Below the pieces are notes generated by a model. The model searched no databases, had not been told where the DNA came from, and was given only the letters and a program-made list of their open reading frames with translations. A stretch of DNA of 14,131 bases. It comes from Anaerolineae bacterium (lineage in GTDB: Bacteria > Chloroflexota > Anaerolineae > SpSt-313). A program made the translations under genes and the position numbers. Location: the NCBI GenBank assembly GCA_023511475.1, contig JAIMBM010000025.1, forward strand, positions 1-14,131, in the 5' to 3' direction. Each line of letters starts with the position of its first letter. The first letter of the stretch is position 1. This document shows, piece after piece, positions 1-6,998 of the stretch.

Positions 1-6
1 CCTGAA

Positions 7-31
7 GGGGGAGGGGGACAGGGGGAGGGGG
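7..31 (+). other. Four-tract G-run (G-quadruplex motif)
   Basis: Four runs of exactly five G are separated by loops A, ACA and A, which is a textbook intramolecular G-quadruplex pattern on the plus strand. It lies at the window edge, about 110 bp upstream of the promoter at 139-167, so the gene it belongs to may be outside. The pattern is seen directly; folding or function is inference. Confidence 0.5.
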
Positions 32-138
32 TTCCCCGAGGAGCCGGCGCAAAGCCGATCCCGATGGGCACAGCTAGCAGCAGCCTGCCTCCGTGCCATG
101 CGCTGAACGCGAGTCTGAACAGCTACCAAGCGTGGCCC

Positions 139-167
139 TTGCGCGGGCCGCTTTTCCTGGTTATAAT
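139..167 (+). promoter_or_regulatory. Sigma70-like promoter for the response regulator
   Basis: A perfect -10 box TATAAT (162-167) sits 17 bp downstream of a partial -35 box TTGCGC (139-144). It lies in a locally AT-richer stretch of an otherwise GC-rich region. Predicted transcription start is near 174, giving a leader of about 200 nt before the ATG at 377. No other start codon with a good ribosome binding site lies closer on this strand. Confidence 0.6.
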
Positions 168-173
168 GTATTC

Positions 174-376
174 CAAAAGCGAAAATCTGAGCTCGTCAGA
201 CTCGCGCCTGGTAGCCCCTCGACCCCCTGATGGCAGAGAATCCCTGGTGGGAACGGTGCAGTCCTTCGGACCCGCCGCATAGGGCGGCCCAATCCTCTCA
301 AGGCCGGTACAGCTGCCCGGGGAACAACGACGTCCGACCGGGCAGCAGCAATGATGCCTGCATAGGTGGGGGGAAC
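174..376 (+). other. Structured 5' leader of the response regulator mRNA
   Basis: About 200 nt of noncoding leader. It contains GTCC-TTC-GGAC (4 bp), CCGCC-N6-GGCGG (5 bp) and, at 312-346, a perfect 9-bp stem GCTGCCCGG/CCGGGCAGC around a 17-nt loop. The last stem ends 30 nt before the start codon. There is no U-tract after it, so it is not a standard terminator. I do not recognise a known riboswitch class. The stems are seen directly; a regulatory role is inference. Confidence 0.4.
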
Positions 377-1081
377 ATGGAACCAAGGGCCAAGCCGCGG
401 ATTCTGGTCATCGACGACGAGCACGCGCTCGTGCAGGTGATCCGGGAGGCGCTGACCGAGGAGGGCATGGAGGTCCTGGGTGCCCACAGCGCTGAGGAGG
501 GCCTGCCGCTCTTCTTCAAGGCGCAACCGGACCTGGTCGTCCTCGATATCGTCCTGCCCGGGTGCGACGGCTGGGAGGTCTGCCGGGAGCTCCGCCGCAT
601 CTCCGATGTGCCGGTGCTCATGCTCACGGCGAAGAGAGATGGTGCGGACCTGGTGCGCGGGCTGAACCTCGGGGCTGATGACTATGTCACCAAGCCCTTC
701 AGCCTGGCGGTGCTCAGAGCGCGCATCGACGCGCTGCTCCGCCGAGCGGCGCGGGCGCGGCGAGTCGCAGGGTCACAGTTGCTTCAGGCCGGCGACGTCG
801 AGATTGACCTGCTGGCACACTCCGTCCTGGTACGGAACACGCCGATCAGGCTGACCCCCAGGCAGTTCGATCTCCTGGTTTACCTCGTGCGAAATGCGGG
901 GCGGACCGTCCCCCGGCGGGAGTTGCTCCAGCAGGTCTGGGGCCCGGAGTATACCTCGCGGAGCCGCTACCTGAATCTCTACATCTGGTACCTGCGCACG
1001 CGCATCGAAGAGAACCCGCGTCGACCCCGGCGTATCCTCACCTGGCGTGGCCTCGGCTACCGTTTCGTGCCGGTAGTGTGA
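377..1081 (+). CDS. OmpR/PhoB-family response regulator
   Basis: A 234-residue two-component response regulator, a cytoplasmic DNA-binding transcription factor. The receiver domain (about residues 8-120) has the acidic pair D13/D14, phospho-acceptor D57 in the run LVVLDIVLPG, T84 and the conserved lysine K106 in TKPF, so phosphorylation chemistry looks intact. The C-terminal winged helix (about 137-234) ends in the typical WRGLGYRF motif. I chose ATG 377 because it follows a G-rich SD at once and the receiver homology starts a few residues later. The frame stays open to 230, but that part has no domain. No histidine kinase is encoded nearby, so it is an orphan within this window. It converges on the radical SAM gene with a 6-bp gap. 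Expression probably comes from the promoter at 139-167. Target genes are unknown. Confidence 0.93.
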   Translation: MEPRAKPRILVIDDEHALVQVIREALTEEGMEVLGAHSAEEGLPLFFKAQPDLVVLDIVLPGCDGWEVCRELRRISDVPVLMLTAKRDGADLVRGLNLGADDYVTKPFSLAVLRARIDALLRRAARARRVAGSQLLQAGDVEIDLLAHSVLVRNTPIRLTPRQFDLLVYLVRNAGRTVPRRELLQQVWGPEYTSRSRYLNLYIWYLRTRIEENPRRPRRILTWRGLGYRFVPVV

Positions 1082-1087
1082 CGGGCG

Positions 1088-2509
1088 CTAGGGGATCACC
1101 CGTGAGCGGCTATGGGGTACGCGCCGCAGGTATGGCGCAAAGCGCCACAGTGGCGGCGCTATCCCTATGGCGGCCATGGCTCGCGCCAGAGAGGGGAGCA
1201 CACCCCGCTGCAGGTCGGAGATAAAGATCACGTTGCGCGCGCCCCCGACATATCCGGCCAGGAGCGCCCGCAGACGGTCCAGCGGCAGCTGCGGCGAGAA
1301 GTAGAAGCGTGGCGCGAGCAGGTCCTCCTCCGGCCCGATGAGTCCTTGCCTTCGCGCAAGCTCCTCGAGCGGCGTGCCCGGGTAGATGCGCACGCCCGCA
1401 GCCACAAAGACCACGTCGCGCCTCGTGAGCCGCCGGGCGATGAACTGCAGCGTCTCCCGAGCCGTAGCCTCCGTCTCCCCGGGGCCTCCAAAGAGGAACG
1501 ACCACATCGCTGCCAGCCCCGCCTCGTGCACCTGATCGACCGCCCGCTCGAGGTCCTCACGCCCAAAGCCTTTGCCCATCGCCTCAAGCACGGGGTCGGA
1601 GGCGCTATCCGGTGAGGAGACGAGGGTCCGAAAGCCGGCTCGCCGCATCTCCGCGAGGAGCTCCGGCGAGCAGGAGGCAGGCGTAAAGCCGGAGGCCAGC
1701 AGATGTAGCCGGATCGGCAGCCGGGAGATGGCCGCACACACCTCCATCGCAAAGGCGAGCGGGGCGTTGAAGGTGCTGTCCACGAACTCGAAGGCACGAT
1801 GCCCTGTGCTGCGAGCTACTGCTGCGATCCCTTCGGCGACCTCAGCCGGCTCCGCCGTACGGTACGTCGAGCCCTCGAGGGAGGGATAGGTGCAGTAGGC
1901 GCAGCGGAAGGCGCAGCCCCGACGAGTCTGCACCGGCACCGGCGCGCCGGCGCGGCGGTAAGGCTGCAGGTCCACATGGCGCAGGAGCGCCGTCAGGCCC
2001 GGCGATACCCCGGTGCGGGCGGGCTGTAGAGGCCCTGCCGGTGCGCGGATGCAGACAACCCCTCGGACGTGCCCCGGCTCCGTCCCCGTCGCGAGCGCCC
2101 TCGAGAGCTCTACCGCCGCCTCCTCTCCCTCCCCAAAGACGGCATAGTCGGCGCCGAGGCGCCGGAGGAGGGCGCGAGGTGCAAGGCTCACCGCCGGCCC
2201 ACCGAGCACCAGAGGCGACCTGCTCGCCCGCCGACAGCACGAGGCAATCTCTTCCATCTCATGGAGGTAGCTGTAGGGGCTGGCGAGGCTCGAGTTATCC
2301 AGGTTGCGCAGCGACAGGCCGACCCACTCCGGCTGCGAGCGCTCCACGGCCTGCGCCACCATCCGGTCGACGCCTCGGGCGAAGGTGAGGTCCAGCAGGG
2401 TGACCTCGTGCCCCTCTCGCTCGAGGGCCTGTGCCACACAGGCGATGCCGAGCGGCGCCACGGGGTAGGGGCGCCGCTCGCGGTTGGCATTGATGAGGAG
2501 GATGCGCAC
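1088..2509 (-). CDS. B12-binding-type radical SAM protein
   Basis: A 473-residue radical SAM enzyme. The N-terminal part (about 1-150) is a cobalamin-binding-type Rossmann fold, with MRILLINANR at the start and the run YAVFGEGE near 122-129. The classic DxHxxG cobalt-ligand motif is absent, as in many members of this family. The radical SAM core begins at residue 195 with C199-x3-C203-x2-C206 for the [4Fe-4S] cluster, and FGGPGE appears later in the barrel. It likely carries out a SAM-radical reaction, possibly methylation, on an unknown substrate. The start is GTG at 2509 because AGGAGG lies 4 nt upstream and the protein begins exactly at the first beta strand. It is co-oriented with the methyltransferase at 3267-4067 but separated by 757 bp, so it probably has its own transcript. 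Family assignment is firm; substrate is unknown. Confidence 0.9.
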   Translation of the reverse strand: MRILLINANRERRPYPVAPLGIACVAQALEREGHEVTLLDLTFARGVDRMVAQAVERSQPEWVGLSLRNLDNSSLASPYSYLHEMEEIASCCRRASRSPLVLGGPAVSLAPRALLRRLGADYAVFGEGEEAAVELSRALATGTEPGHVRGVVCIRAPAGPLQPARTGVSPGLTALLRHVDLQPYRRAGAPVPVQTRRGCAFRCAYCTYPSLEGSTYRTAEPAEVAEGIAAVARSTGHRAFEFVDSTFNAPLAFAMEVCAAISRLPIRLHLLASGFTPASCSPELLAEMRRAGFRTLVSSPDSASDPVLEAMGKGFGREDLERAVDQVHEAGLAAMWSFLFGGPGETEATARETLQFIARRLTRRDVVFVAAGVRIYPGTPLEELARRQGLIGPEEDLLAPRFYFSPQLPLDRLRALLAGYVGGARNVIFISDLQRGVLPSLARAMAAIGIAPPLWRFAPYLRRVPHSRSRVIP

Positions 2510-2594
2510 GGGGCCTCCTGTTCATGTGTGAAGCACCGTGTGTTGTCGGCCACTACCGCTTGTCGCTCTTGCGAGCCGGCAGGCTGGGCTCGCT

Positions 2595-2645
2595 CCGGCG
2601 CATGGCGGGCGGGGCTGGAAGCCCCGCGCTGAAAGGGAGAAGCCC
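2595..2645 (+). repeat. 51-bp direct repeat, copy 1
   Basis: It matches 3072-3122 with two adjacent mismatches. The last 37 bp (2609-2645) are identical in both copies. The identical part begins with a perfect hairpin GCGGGGCT-GGA-AGCCCCGC (8-bp stem, 3-nt loop), as expected of a REP-like dispersed palindrome. Confidence 0.85.
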
Positions 2646-2692
2646 TTCCCGGGGGTGGCGCGCGCCCCCCGCGGGGGGGGGGGGCGGTGGGC

Positions 2693-2712
2693 CCCGGGGG
2701 TGAACCCCCGGG
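2693..2712. repeat. Perfect hairpin, 9-bp stem
   Basis: CCCGGGGGT-GA-ACCCCCGGG is a self-complementary stem with a 2-nt centre. It lies between the two 51-bp repeats and 7 bp before a 15-bp repeat copy. No U-tract follows on either strand. Confidence 0.7.
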
Positions 2713-2719
2713 CGGGAGG

Positions 2720-2734
2720 TTCAGGGGCGGACAG
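2720..2734 (+). repeat. 15-bp dispersed repeat, copy 1
   Basis: The sequence is TTCAGGGGCGGACAG. The same 15 bases occur at 8200-8214 on this strand and inverted at 3031-3045. A one-mismatch inverted copy lies at 3188-3202. Confidence 0.75.
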
Positions 2735-2841
2735 CCCCGTCCCGGCGCGCCGGAACGGACCCCCCAGCGTCCCCCCGGCACGGGGGGATAGGTCTGCTCC
2801 GCCTGCTGCGGCGATTCCACTTCCCGCGATGCCCGCTGCCT

Positions 2842-2862
2842 GTTCCCCCGTTTCGGGGGAAC
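2842..2862. repeat. Perfect hairpin, 9-bp stem with TTT loop
   Basis: GTTCCCCCG-TTT-CGGGGGAAC is a strong stem-loop. It is not followed by a U-run on either strand, so I treat it as part of the palindrome cluster rather than as a terminator. Confidence 0.65.
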
Positions 2863-3030
2863 GGTAGGGGGTCTCGCGGCAGAGCGGAGCTCCCACCCCC
2901 CGAGCATTACGAGCGCGCAGCCGGCGCCATCTGTCCCCTTGGACGAACAGGAACCAGGCGACAAGCTCCGCACGCGTCCCACTTGGAGCGGCCCACAGTC
3001 TGTTCGTACCGCGACGCGTCTCGGCTCCGG

Positions 3031-3045
3031 CTGTCCGCCCCTGAA
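3031..3045 (-). repeat. 15-bp dispersed repeat, copy 2 (inverted)
   Basis: The exact reverse complement of the unit at 2720-2734, reading CTGTCCGCCCCTGAA on the plus strand. It lies 27 bp upstream of the second 51-bp repeat. Confidence 0.75.
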
Positions 3046-3071
3046 CGGGCGGGAGGGTCGAGTCCAGCTGA

Positions 3072-3122
3072 CCGGCGCATGGCTCGCGGGGCTGGAAGCC
3101 CCGCGCTGAAAGGGAGAAGCCC
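3072..3122 (+). repeat. 51-bp direct repeat, copy 2
   Basis: The second copy of the unit at 2595-2645, offset by 477 bp. It has two adjacent mismatches at positions 13-14 of the unit and is identical over the last 37 bp. Both copies continue into a similar CC/GG-rich tail that differs by small changes. Confidence 0.85.
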
Positions 3123-3187
3123 CTCCGGGGCCGGGCCCGAACGCTGCGGTTCTCGTTCCGCTCCTGCCATCGACAGACAGAGCACGC

Positions 3188-3202
3188 CTGTCCGCCGCTG
3201 AA
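3188..3202 (-). repeat. 15-bp dispersed repeat, copy 3 (one mismatch)
   Basis: CTGTCCGCCGCTGAA on the plus strand differs from the inverted unit at 3031-3045 by one base. It lies about 65 bp downstream of the stop codon of the methyltransferase gene. Confidence 0.6.
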
Positions 3203-3266
3203 CAGTGCGACCTGCAGGGGTGGAACAGTGACGTGCCAGAGACCGCTTCGCGCCGGGGGATCCCTC

Positions 3267-4067
3267 CTATCCCCGAGGCGGTGCCCTGTCGAAAGCCGCT
3301 TCCGGCGCCAGAAGCATAAACCAGAAGGGGTAGCGGTGCAGAACCGGCTGCCGCAGGCCGGCCTCGGCGGCCAGACGCCGCACCTCCCGGAAGCTGTAGG
3401 CCCGGCGCATCGAAAGCAGGCCGTCGTGTCGGCTCAGCCGGTGCCGACGCCCCCAGAGCCGGAAGAGGAGCCATGCGCCCCAGTAGCCCAGACGGCTGTG
3501 GGCCAGATCGGCCAGGATCAGGCCCCGGCGGGCGACCCGGCGCATCTCACCGAGCAGTGCCTGCGCCTGCCCCCAGGTAAAGTGGTGCAGGGTGAAGGAG
3601 CAGAGTGCCACATCTGCGCTTGCCGTCGCCAGGGGCAGGCGCAGCGCGTCTCCGCGCACGATAGTGACCCCCTCAACCCCACGCGTCCGAGAGCGCGCCT
3701 CAGCCGTGACCTGCGGATGCAGGTCGATGGCCACCGTCCGGAGCGACACCCCCGCCTCTGCGGCAAGCAGGCTCAGGCCCGCGGCCGGATCTGCGCCGCC
3801 GGCCGCCACATCGACAAGGACGGCCTCCCGGCCGCTCAGGGTCTCCAGGAGCGGCCGCAGCGTCCGCCGCAGCGCCGTATCGTACCCCAGCCAGTGCTTG
3901 ATGGTGGCCAGGTCATCCAGGTTCTGAGCTAGCTGGGCAGGCTCTATCCACTCACCGCCGTCCAGGGACTCGCACCCGGGACGCTGAAGGCCACGCCCTC
4001 CCATCCGTGCCAGGCAGGGCCCGCGGGTTGGAGTCGGAGCGGCCTCCGAGCAGCCGGCATGGCCCAC
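3267..4067 (-). CDS. Class I SAM-dependent methyltransferase
   Basis: A 266-residue protein with a class I methyltransferase fold, predicted to move a methyl group from S-adenosylmethionine to an unknown small molecule or lipid. Visible motifs are the glycine-rich motif I VDVAAGGADPA (85-95), the acidic end of strand 2 (D115 in AIDLHP), GDALRLPL (139-146) and the LHHF motif after strand 4 (160-163). A helical N-terminal region (about 35-65) precedes the Rossmann core, as in methyltransferases found beside secondary-metabolism genes. The GTG start at 4067 lies 3 bp after the stop of the flavoprotein gene and has AGGA 8 nt upstream. ATG at 4004 (residue 22) is an alternative with no clear SD, but it lies closer to the conserved part. 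Tight spacing suggests an operon with the flavin reductase. Substrate is unknown. Confidence 0.85.
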   Translation of the reverse strand: MGHAGCSEAAPTPTRGPCLARMGGRGLQRPGCESLDGGEWIEPAQLAQNLDDLATIKHWLGYDTALRRTLRPLLETLSGREAVLVDVAAGGADPAAGLSLLAAEAGVSLRTVAIDLHPQVTAEARSRTRGVEGVTIVRGDALRLPLATASADVALCSFTLHHFTWGQAQALLGEMRRVARRGLILADLAHSRLGYWGAWLLFRLWGRRHRLSRHDGLLSMRRAYSFREVRRLAAEAGLRQPVLHRYPFWFMLLAPEAAFDRAPPRG

Positions 4068-4070
4068 GCC

Positions 4071-6002
4071 TCAGATCCTGTAGGCGACCTCCGCAGCCTC
4101 CCGGATGGCCTCGACGGCCGAGCGCGGCTCGACGGCATCGCCGATGGTGTACAGCTCGGGCACCTTGCCCTGAAGCTCGTCGGCCAGTGTCCTCGTGGGC
4201 TCGTAACCGAGCGCCAGGACCACGCTGTCGACGGGGCCGATGGTCTCTTCGTGCCCATCGTGCGTGATGTGCACGCCGGCATCGCTCACGCGGCTGATCT
4301 CGGCCTCGGTGATGATGCCGACGTCGTGGTCGGCGAGGTCCTCGAGGACCCAGTAGCGCCGGTCCGCCGTCATGTCCCCGCCGACCGACTCGGTCAACTC
4401 GAGGACGGTCACTTCCTTATCCATGAGGCCCAGGTGCTCGGCGGTCAGGATGCCGACGGCGCCGCCGCCCGCTACCAGCACGTGCTTGCCCGGCATGGCG
4501 CGGCCCATGAGCACATCCCGTGCGACCATCGCCCTCTCACGCATCAGGCCGGGGATCGCTGGCATCTTGGGCCGCGAGCCGGTAGCCACGATCACGGCAT
4601 CTGGCTTGAGCTTGAGAACCTCGTCGGCGGTGGCGCGCTGTCCGAGCCTGACCTCGGCTCCGGAGCGTCGCACCTCGCGGATGAACCAGCGCAGGGCGTT
4701 GGCCAGCTCCTCCTTGCGCGGGGCCAGGGCAGCGACCGCAAACTCGCCGCCGAGGCGAGGGTCTTCCTCAAAGAGCGTCACCTGATGGCCACGCTCGGCG
4801 AGGACGAGCGTGGCCTCGAGCCCCGCCGGGCCCCCGCCGACGACGACCACGCGCTTGGGCTTCTGAGTTGGAGTGATGGCAAACTCGCGCTCGCGCCCAA
4901 CGCTGGGGTTCACCAGGCAGCTCACCGACTTGCCCTTGAGCAGATAGTTGGCGCAGGCCTGGTTGCAGGAGATGCAGGGGCGAATCTCGTCGATCTCCCC
5001 GCGCTGCGCCTTCTCGACCCACCCCGGATCGGTGAGGAGCGCCCGGCCAAGGGCGATCATGTCCGCATGGCCGGCGGCAATCACCTGATCGGCGATGACG
5101 GGATCGTGCAGCCGCCCGACGGCGATGACCGGGATAGAGACGACCTCCTTGATGCCGCTGGCGAGCGGCACAAAGATGCCGCGCTCCAGGTCCATCGTCG
5201 GGATGATGATCAGCCCGGGCGAGGCATAGTTCCCGGCCGAGACGCTGATGGCATCGACTCCGGCATCCTGCAGGTAGCGGGCGATTGCCCGGGTCTCCGT
5301 CAGGGTCAGGCCGCCGGGCACATACTCGTCGGCGCTCATGCGGAAGAGGATCGGGTAGTTGTCGCCTACCGCCTGACGGATCTTGCGCACAATCTCGACG
5401 GCAAAGCGCGACCAGCCCTCGGGGTTTCCACCATAGTCGTCGGTGCGGCGGTTGGAGAAGGGCGAAAGGAACTGGTTCACCAGGTAGCCGTGGGCGCCGT
5501 GCACCTCGACGGCGTCAAAGCCCGCCTGCTGTGCCCGCCGCGCTGCCTGGACAAAAGCCTCCTCGATCTCCATGATCTCGTCTACGGTCAGCTCGCGGGG
5601 CACGATGCCCGATGAAGGATCGGGGAGGGGCGAGGGAGCTATGGGCTGCGTTCCGGTCACGACGGGGCTCGTCTGTCGGCCGGCGTGGAAGAGCTGCACA
5701 GCGACTTTGGCGCCGCCCTCGTGCACCAGCCGGGTCAGCTCCTGCAGGCCGGGGATCAGGTCATCCTTGTAGATGCCCAACTCGTTGCGAAAGCCCTTGC
5801 CGTCGGGGCGGACGTAGGTGGCCTCTACTTCGATCAGGCCGACGCCGCCCCAGGCGCGGGCTACCAGGTAGTCGATCAGGCGCTGCGTGACGGCCCCATC
5901 CTCCGTGGCAAAGTTGGTCACCATGGGGGCCATCACCACGCGGTTTTTAAGCTCCATGCCTCGGATCCTAATGGGCTGAAAGAGGTGGGAGAGGTTGGCC
6001 AT
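4071..6002 (-). CDS. NADH:flavin oxidoreductase, 2,4-dienoyl-CoA reductase-like (Old Yellow Enzyme family)
   Basis: A 643-residue iron-sulfur flavoprotein with FadH-like architecture. An FMN-binding TIM barrel (about 5-335) carries HGAHGY (168-173) and NRRTDDYGG. A [4Fe-4S] site follows, C343-x2-C346-x3-C350-x11-C362, spaced as in FadH. A C-terminal FAD/NAD(P) disulfide-reductase-like module has GGGPAGLEA at about 389-397 and a second dinucleotide motif AGGGAVG at 511-517. Electrons would pass from NAD(P)H through FAD and the cluster to FMN, reducing an activated C=C bond such as an enoyl-CoA or enoate. Full family length is present and all four cysteines are intact. The start is ATG 6002 with AAAGGAG upstream; the frame stays open for 84 more codons without family signal. 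It is divergent from the BON gene. The exact substrate (dienoyl-CoA, enoate, bile-acid or trimethylamine type) cannot be told from sequence. Confidence 0.93.
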   Translation of the reverse strand: MANLSHLFQPIRIRGMELKNRVVMAPMVTNFATEDGAVTQRLIDYLVARAWGGVGLIEVEATYVRPDGKGFRNELGIYKDDLIPGLQELTRLVHEGGAKVAVQLFHAGRQTSPVVTGTQPIAPSPLPDPSSGIVPRELTVDEIMEIEEAFVQAARRAQQAGFDAVEVHGAHGYLVNQFLSPFSNRRTDDYGGNPEGWSRFAVEIVRKIRQAVGDNYPILFRMSADEYVPGGLTLTETRAIARYLQDAGVDAISVSAGNYASPGLIIIPTMDLERGIFVPLASGIKEVVSIPVIAVGRLHDPVIADQVIAAGHADMIALGRALLTDPGWVEKAQRGEIDEIRPCISCNQACANYLLKGKSVSCLVNPSVGREREFAITPTQKPKRVVVVGGGPAGLEATLVLAERGHQVTLFEEDPRLGGEFAVAALAPRKEELANALRWFIREVRRSGAEVRLGQRATADEVLKLKPDAVIVATGSRPKMPAIPGLMRERAMVARDVLMGRAMPGKHVLVAGGGAVGILTAEHLGLMDKEVTVLELTESVGGDMTADRRYWVLEDLADHDVGIITEAEISRVSDAGVHITHDGHEETIGPVDSVVLALGYEPTRTLADELQGKVPELYTIGDAVEPRSAVEAIREAAEVAYRI

Positions 6003-6141
6003 TACCTTCACTCCTTTCGCACAAAGGCTGCGCGAAGCGGAGCAAGATACATGCCACATGCGCACCGGGCCGACTGGCACGTTTGTTGCTGACCCGCAGC
6101 GCAGGTCGCGCCGATGCCGGAATGTGTGGAGTAAGGAGTCA

Positions 6142-6615
6142 ATGGCAGAACGGGATGACGCCGAACTGACCGCCGCAGTGCTGGCCGCCCTGAGGAGAAA
6201 CACCTTCCTCAGGACCCTCGCCATCGATGTGGTCGTCGACGATGGGGTCGTCACGCTGAGCGGTTCTGTAGAATCCGAGCTGATCCGTCAGACCGCCGAG
6301 CGGGAGGTGCGTCTGATCGAGGGCGTTAAAGACGTCCAGAACATGCTGACCGTCATGGGCGCCGAGTCCTCGAGCCGCTCGGATGAGGAAATTGAGCGGG
6401 AAGTGCGCGAGGCTATGGCCGCCGACCCCACCATTGACCCGGGTCACTTTCACGTGCGGTCGCAGTTCGGCCGGGTTATCATCAGCGGCACGGCCGAGTC
6501 CTACGAGGAGCAGGAGTCGGCCATCGCTGCGGCCAAGCGGGTACCGGGAGTCGAGGAGGTGGAGGACCGCATCGAGCTCTCGGTGCCCATGATCAGCGAG
6601 GAGCGGGAGCGCTAG
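6142..6615 (+). CDS. Double BON-domain protein
   Basis: A 157-residue protein made of two BON domains, about residues 6-72 and 80-148. Each has the alpha-beta pattern with the conserved glycine stretch (DDGVVTLSGSV; FGRVIISGTA) and a closing V..V..V/I strand. BON domains are small modules linked to phospholipid or envelope binding and found in OsmY-like, secretin-associated and channel proteins. There is no signal peptide or membrane segment, so this copy looks cytoplasmic unless exported by another route. The start is ATG 6142 with AAGGAG just upstream; the upstream extension of the frame overlaps the leader of the divergent flavoprotein gene and is not credible. It heads a plus-strand run with the small cysteine protein and the PDZ-Lon protease. 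A specific function is not known; envelope stress is a reasonable inference. Confidence 0.88.
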   Translation: MAERDDAELTAAVLAALRRNTFLRTLAIDVVVDDGVVTLSGSVESELIRQTAEREVRLIEGVKDVQNMLTVMGAESSSRSDEEIEREVREAMAADPTIDPGHFHVRSQFGRVIISGTAESYEEQESAIAAAKRVPGVEEVEDRIELSVPMISEERER

Positions 6616-6640
6616 CGTCCGAGGCGGCGCGAGGGCGGGA

Positions 6641-6683
6641 CCCGGCATCGGTCGGCTGCCCACGGGCAGCGTGCGGTGCCGGG
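6641..6683 (+). repeat. Nested two-tier stem-loop between BON and small-protein genes
   Basis: An outer 7-bp stem CCCGGCA (6641-6647)/TGCCGGG (6677-6683) encloses an inner 7-bp stem GCTGCCC (6655-6661)/GGGCAGC (6664-6670). No U-tract follows, so it is not a standard terminator. It could be a processing or stability element, or a dyad for a regulator. It lies 25 bp after the BON stop and 38 bp before the next gene. Confidence 0.5.
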
Positions 6684-6721
6684 CTCTGCCTGCGCCGTAG
6701 AGCCTGGAACCGGAGGTGGCC

Positions 6722-6976
6722 ATGGAGAGCGATCGTGAGAGGGCAGTCCGCCTTGCCCGGGAGTTGTACCAGCAGAAGAAGGCCGAAGGCATGGACATGA
6801 GCAACGGCCCTTGCCTGGCCGAAGAGATCATTCCCGACTGGTGTGTGGACATCGTCCACTCCCCGCGCCAGCCGGTAGACAATCTGCCCGAGAATCAGTG
6901 CCAGTCGTACCGCTCTGGGCGCGTGCACCACTTTGTGGAGCTCGACCTCGAGGGGAACGTCCTCCGCGCCCGGTAG
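6722..6976 (+). CDS. Small conserved-looking protein with three cysteines, function unknown
   Basis: An 84-residue soluble protein. ATG 6722 has GGAGG 5 nt upstream; a GTG two codons earlier overlaps that SD and is less likely. A charged N-terminal helix (about 1-22) is followed by a motif-rich segment with GPCLAEEIIPDW (29-40), an HSPRQP run, NLPENQC (54-60) and a His-rich HHFVELD stretch (69-75). Cysteines are at 31, 41 and 60. From memory, small proteins with this GPC..EIIPDW..NLPENQC pattern occur as uncharacterised ORFs in archaea and diverse bacteria; no domain name is known to me. Three cysteines plus two histidines could bind a metal, but that is inference. It is the same strand as the BON gene and 72 bp upstream of the protease. 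I assign no function. Confidence 0.75.
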   Translation: MESDRERAVRLARELYQQKKAEGMDMSNGPCLAEEIIPDWCVDIVHSPRQPVDNLPENQCQSYRSGRVHHFVELDLEGNVLRAR

Positions 6977-6998
6977 GGCGCGCCATCATCACTGGCAT

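Larger units (their letters stand above)
2510..3266. repeat. 757-bp intergenic region packed with palindromes and repeats
   Basis: No credible gene. The open frames here show low-complexity Pro/Gly/Arg/Ala composition and no motif. The region instead carries two copies of a 51-bp repeat, three of the four copies of a 15-bp repeat, several perfect GC-rich hairpins and a run of 12 G (2673-2684). It is a landing site or relic of a dispersed repeat family, and may also hold promoter or 3' signals for the flanking minus-strand genes. I see no tRNA or recognisable ncRNA. Confidence 0.75.

Noticed and set aside
240..300. Partial likeness to a cobalamin riboswitch (GGGAA...GGTG...CCCGCC)
   Set aside because: The string order is suggestive but the core stems and B12-box bases are not complete, and the downstream gene is a response regulator with no cobalamin link.
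2595..3122. Possible CRISPR-like repeats
   Set aside because: Only two direct copies 477 bp apart, no regular spacers and no cas genes; palindromic REP-like units explain them better.
2188..3474. 428-codon minus-strand open frame across the repeat region
   Set aside because: It overlaps the radical SAM and methyltransferase genes, is Pro/Gly/Arg-rich with translated palindromes, and has no motif; it is open only because of high GC.
4059..5615. 518-codon plus-strand open frame
   Set aside because: It lies antisense to the flavoprotein gene, which has full family motifs; the frame is a GC-driven shadow.
6003..6141. Divergent promoters between the flavoprotein and BON genes
   Set aside because: Promoters must be near here, but I found no convincing -35/-10 pair on either strand, so none is listed.
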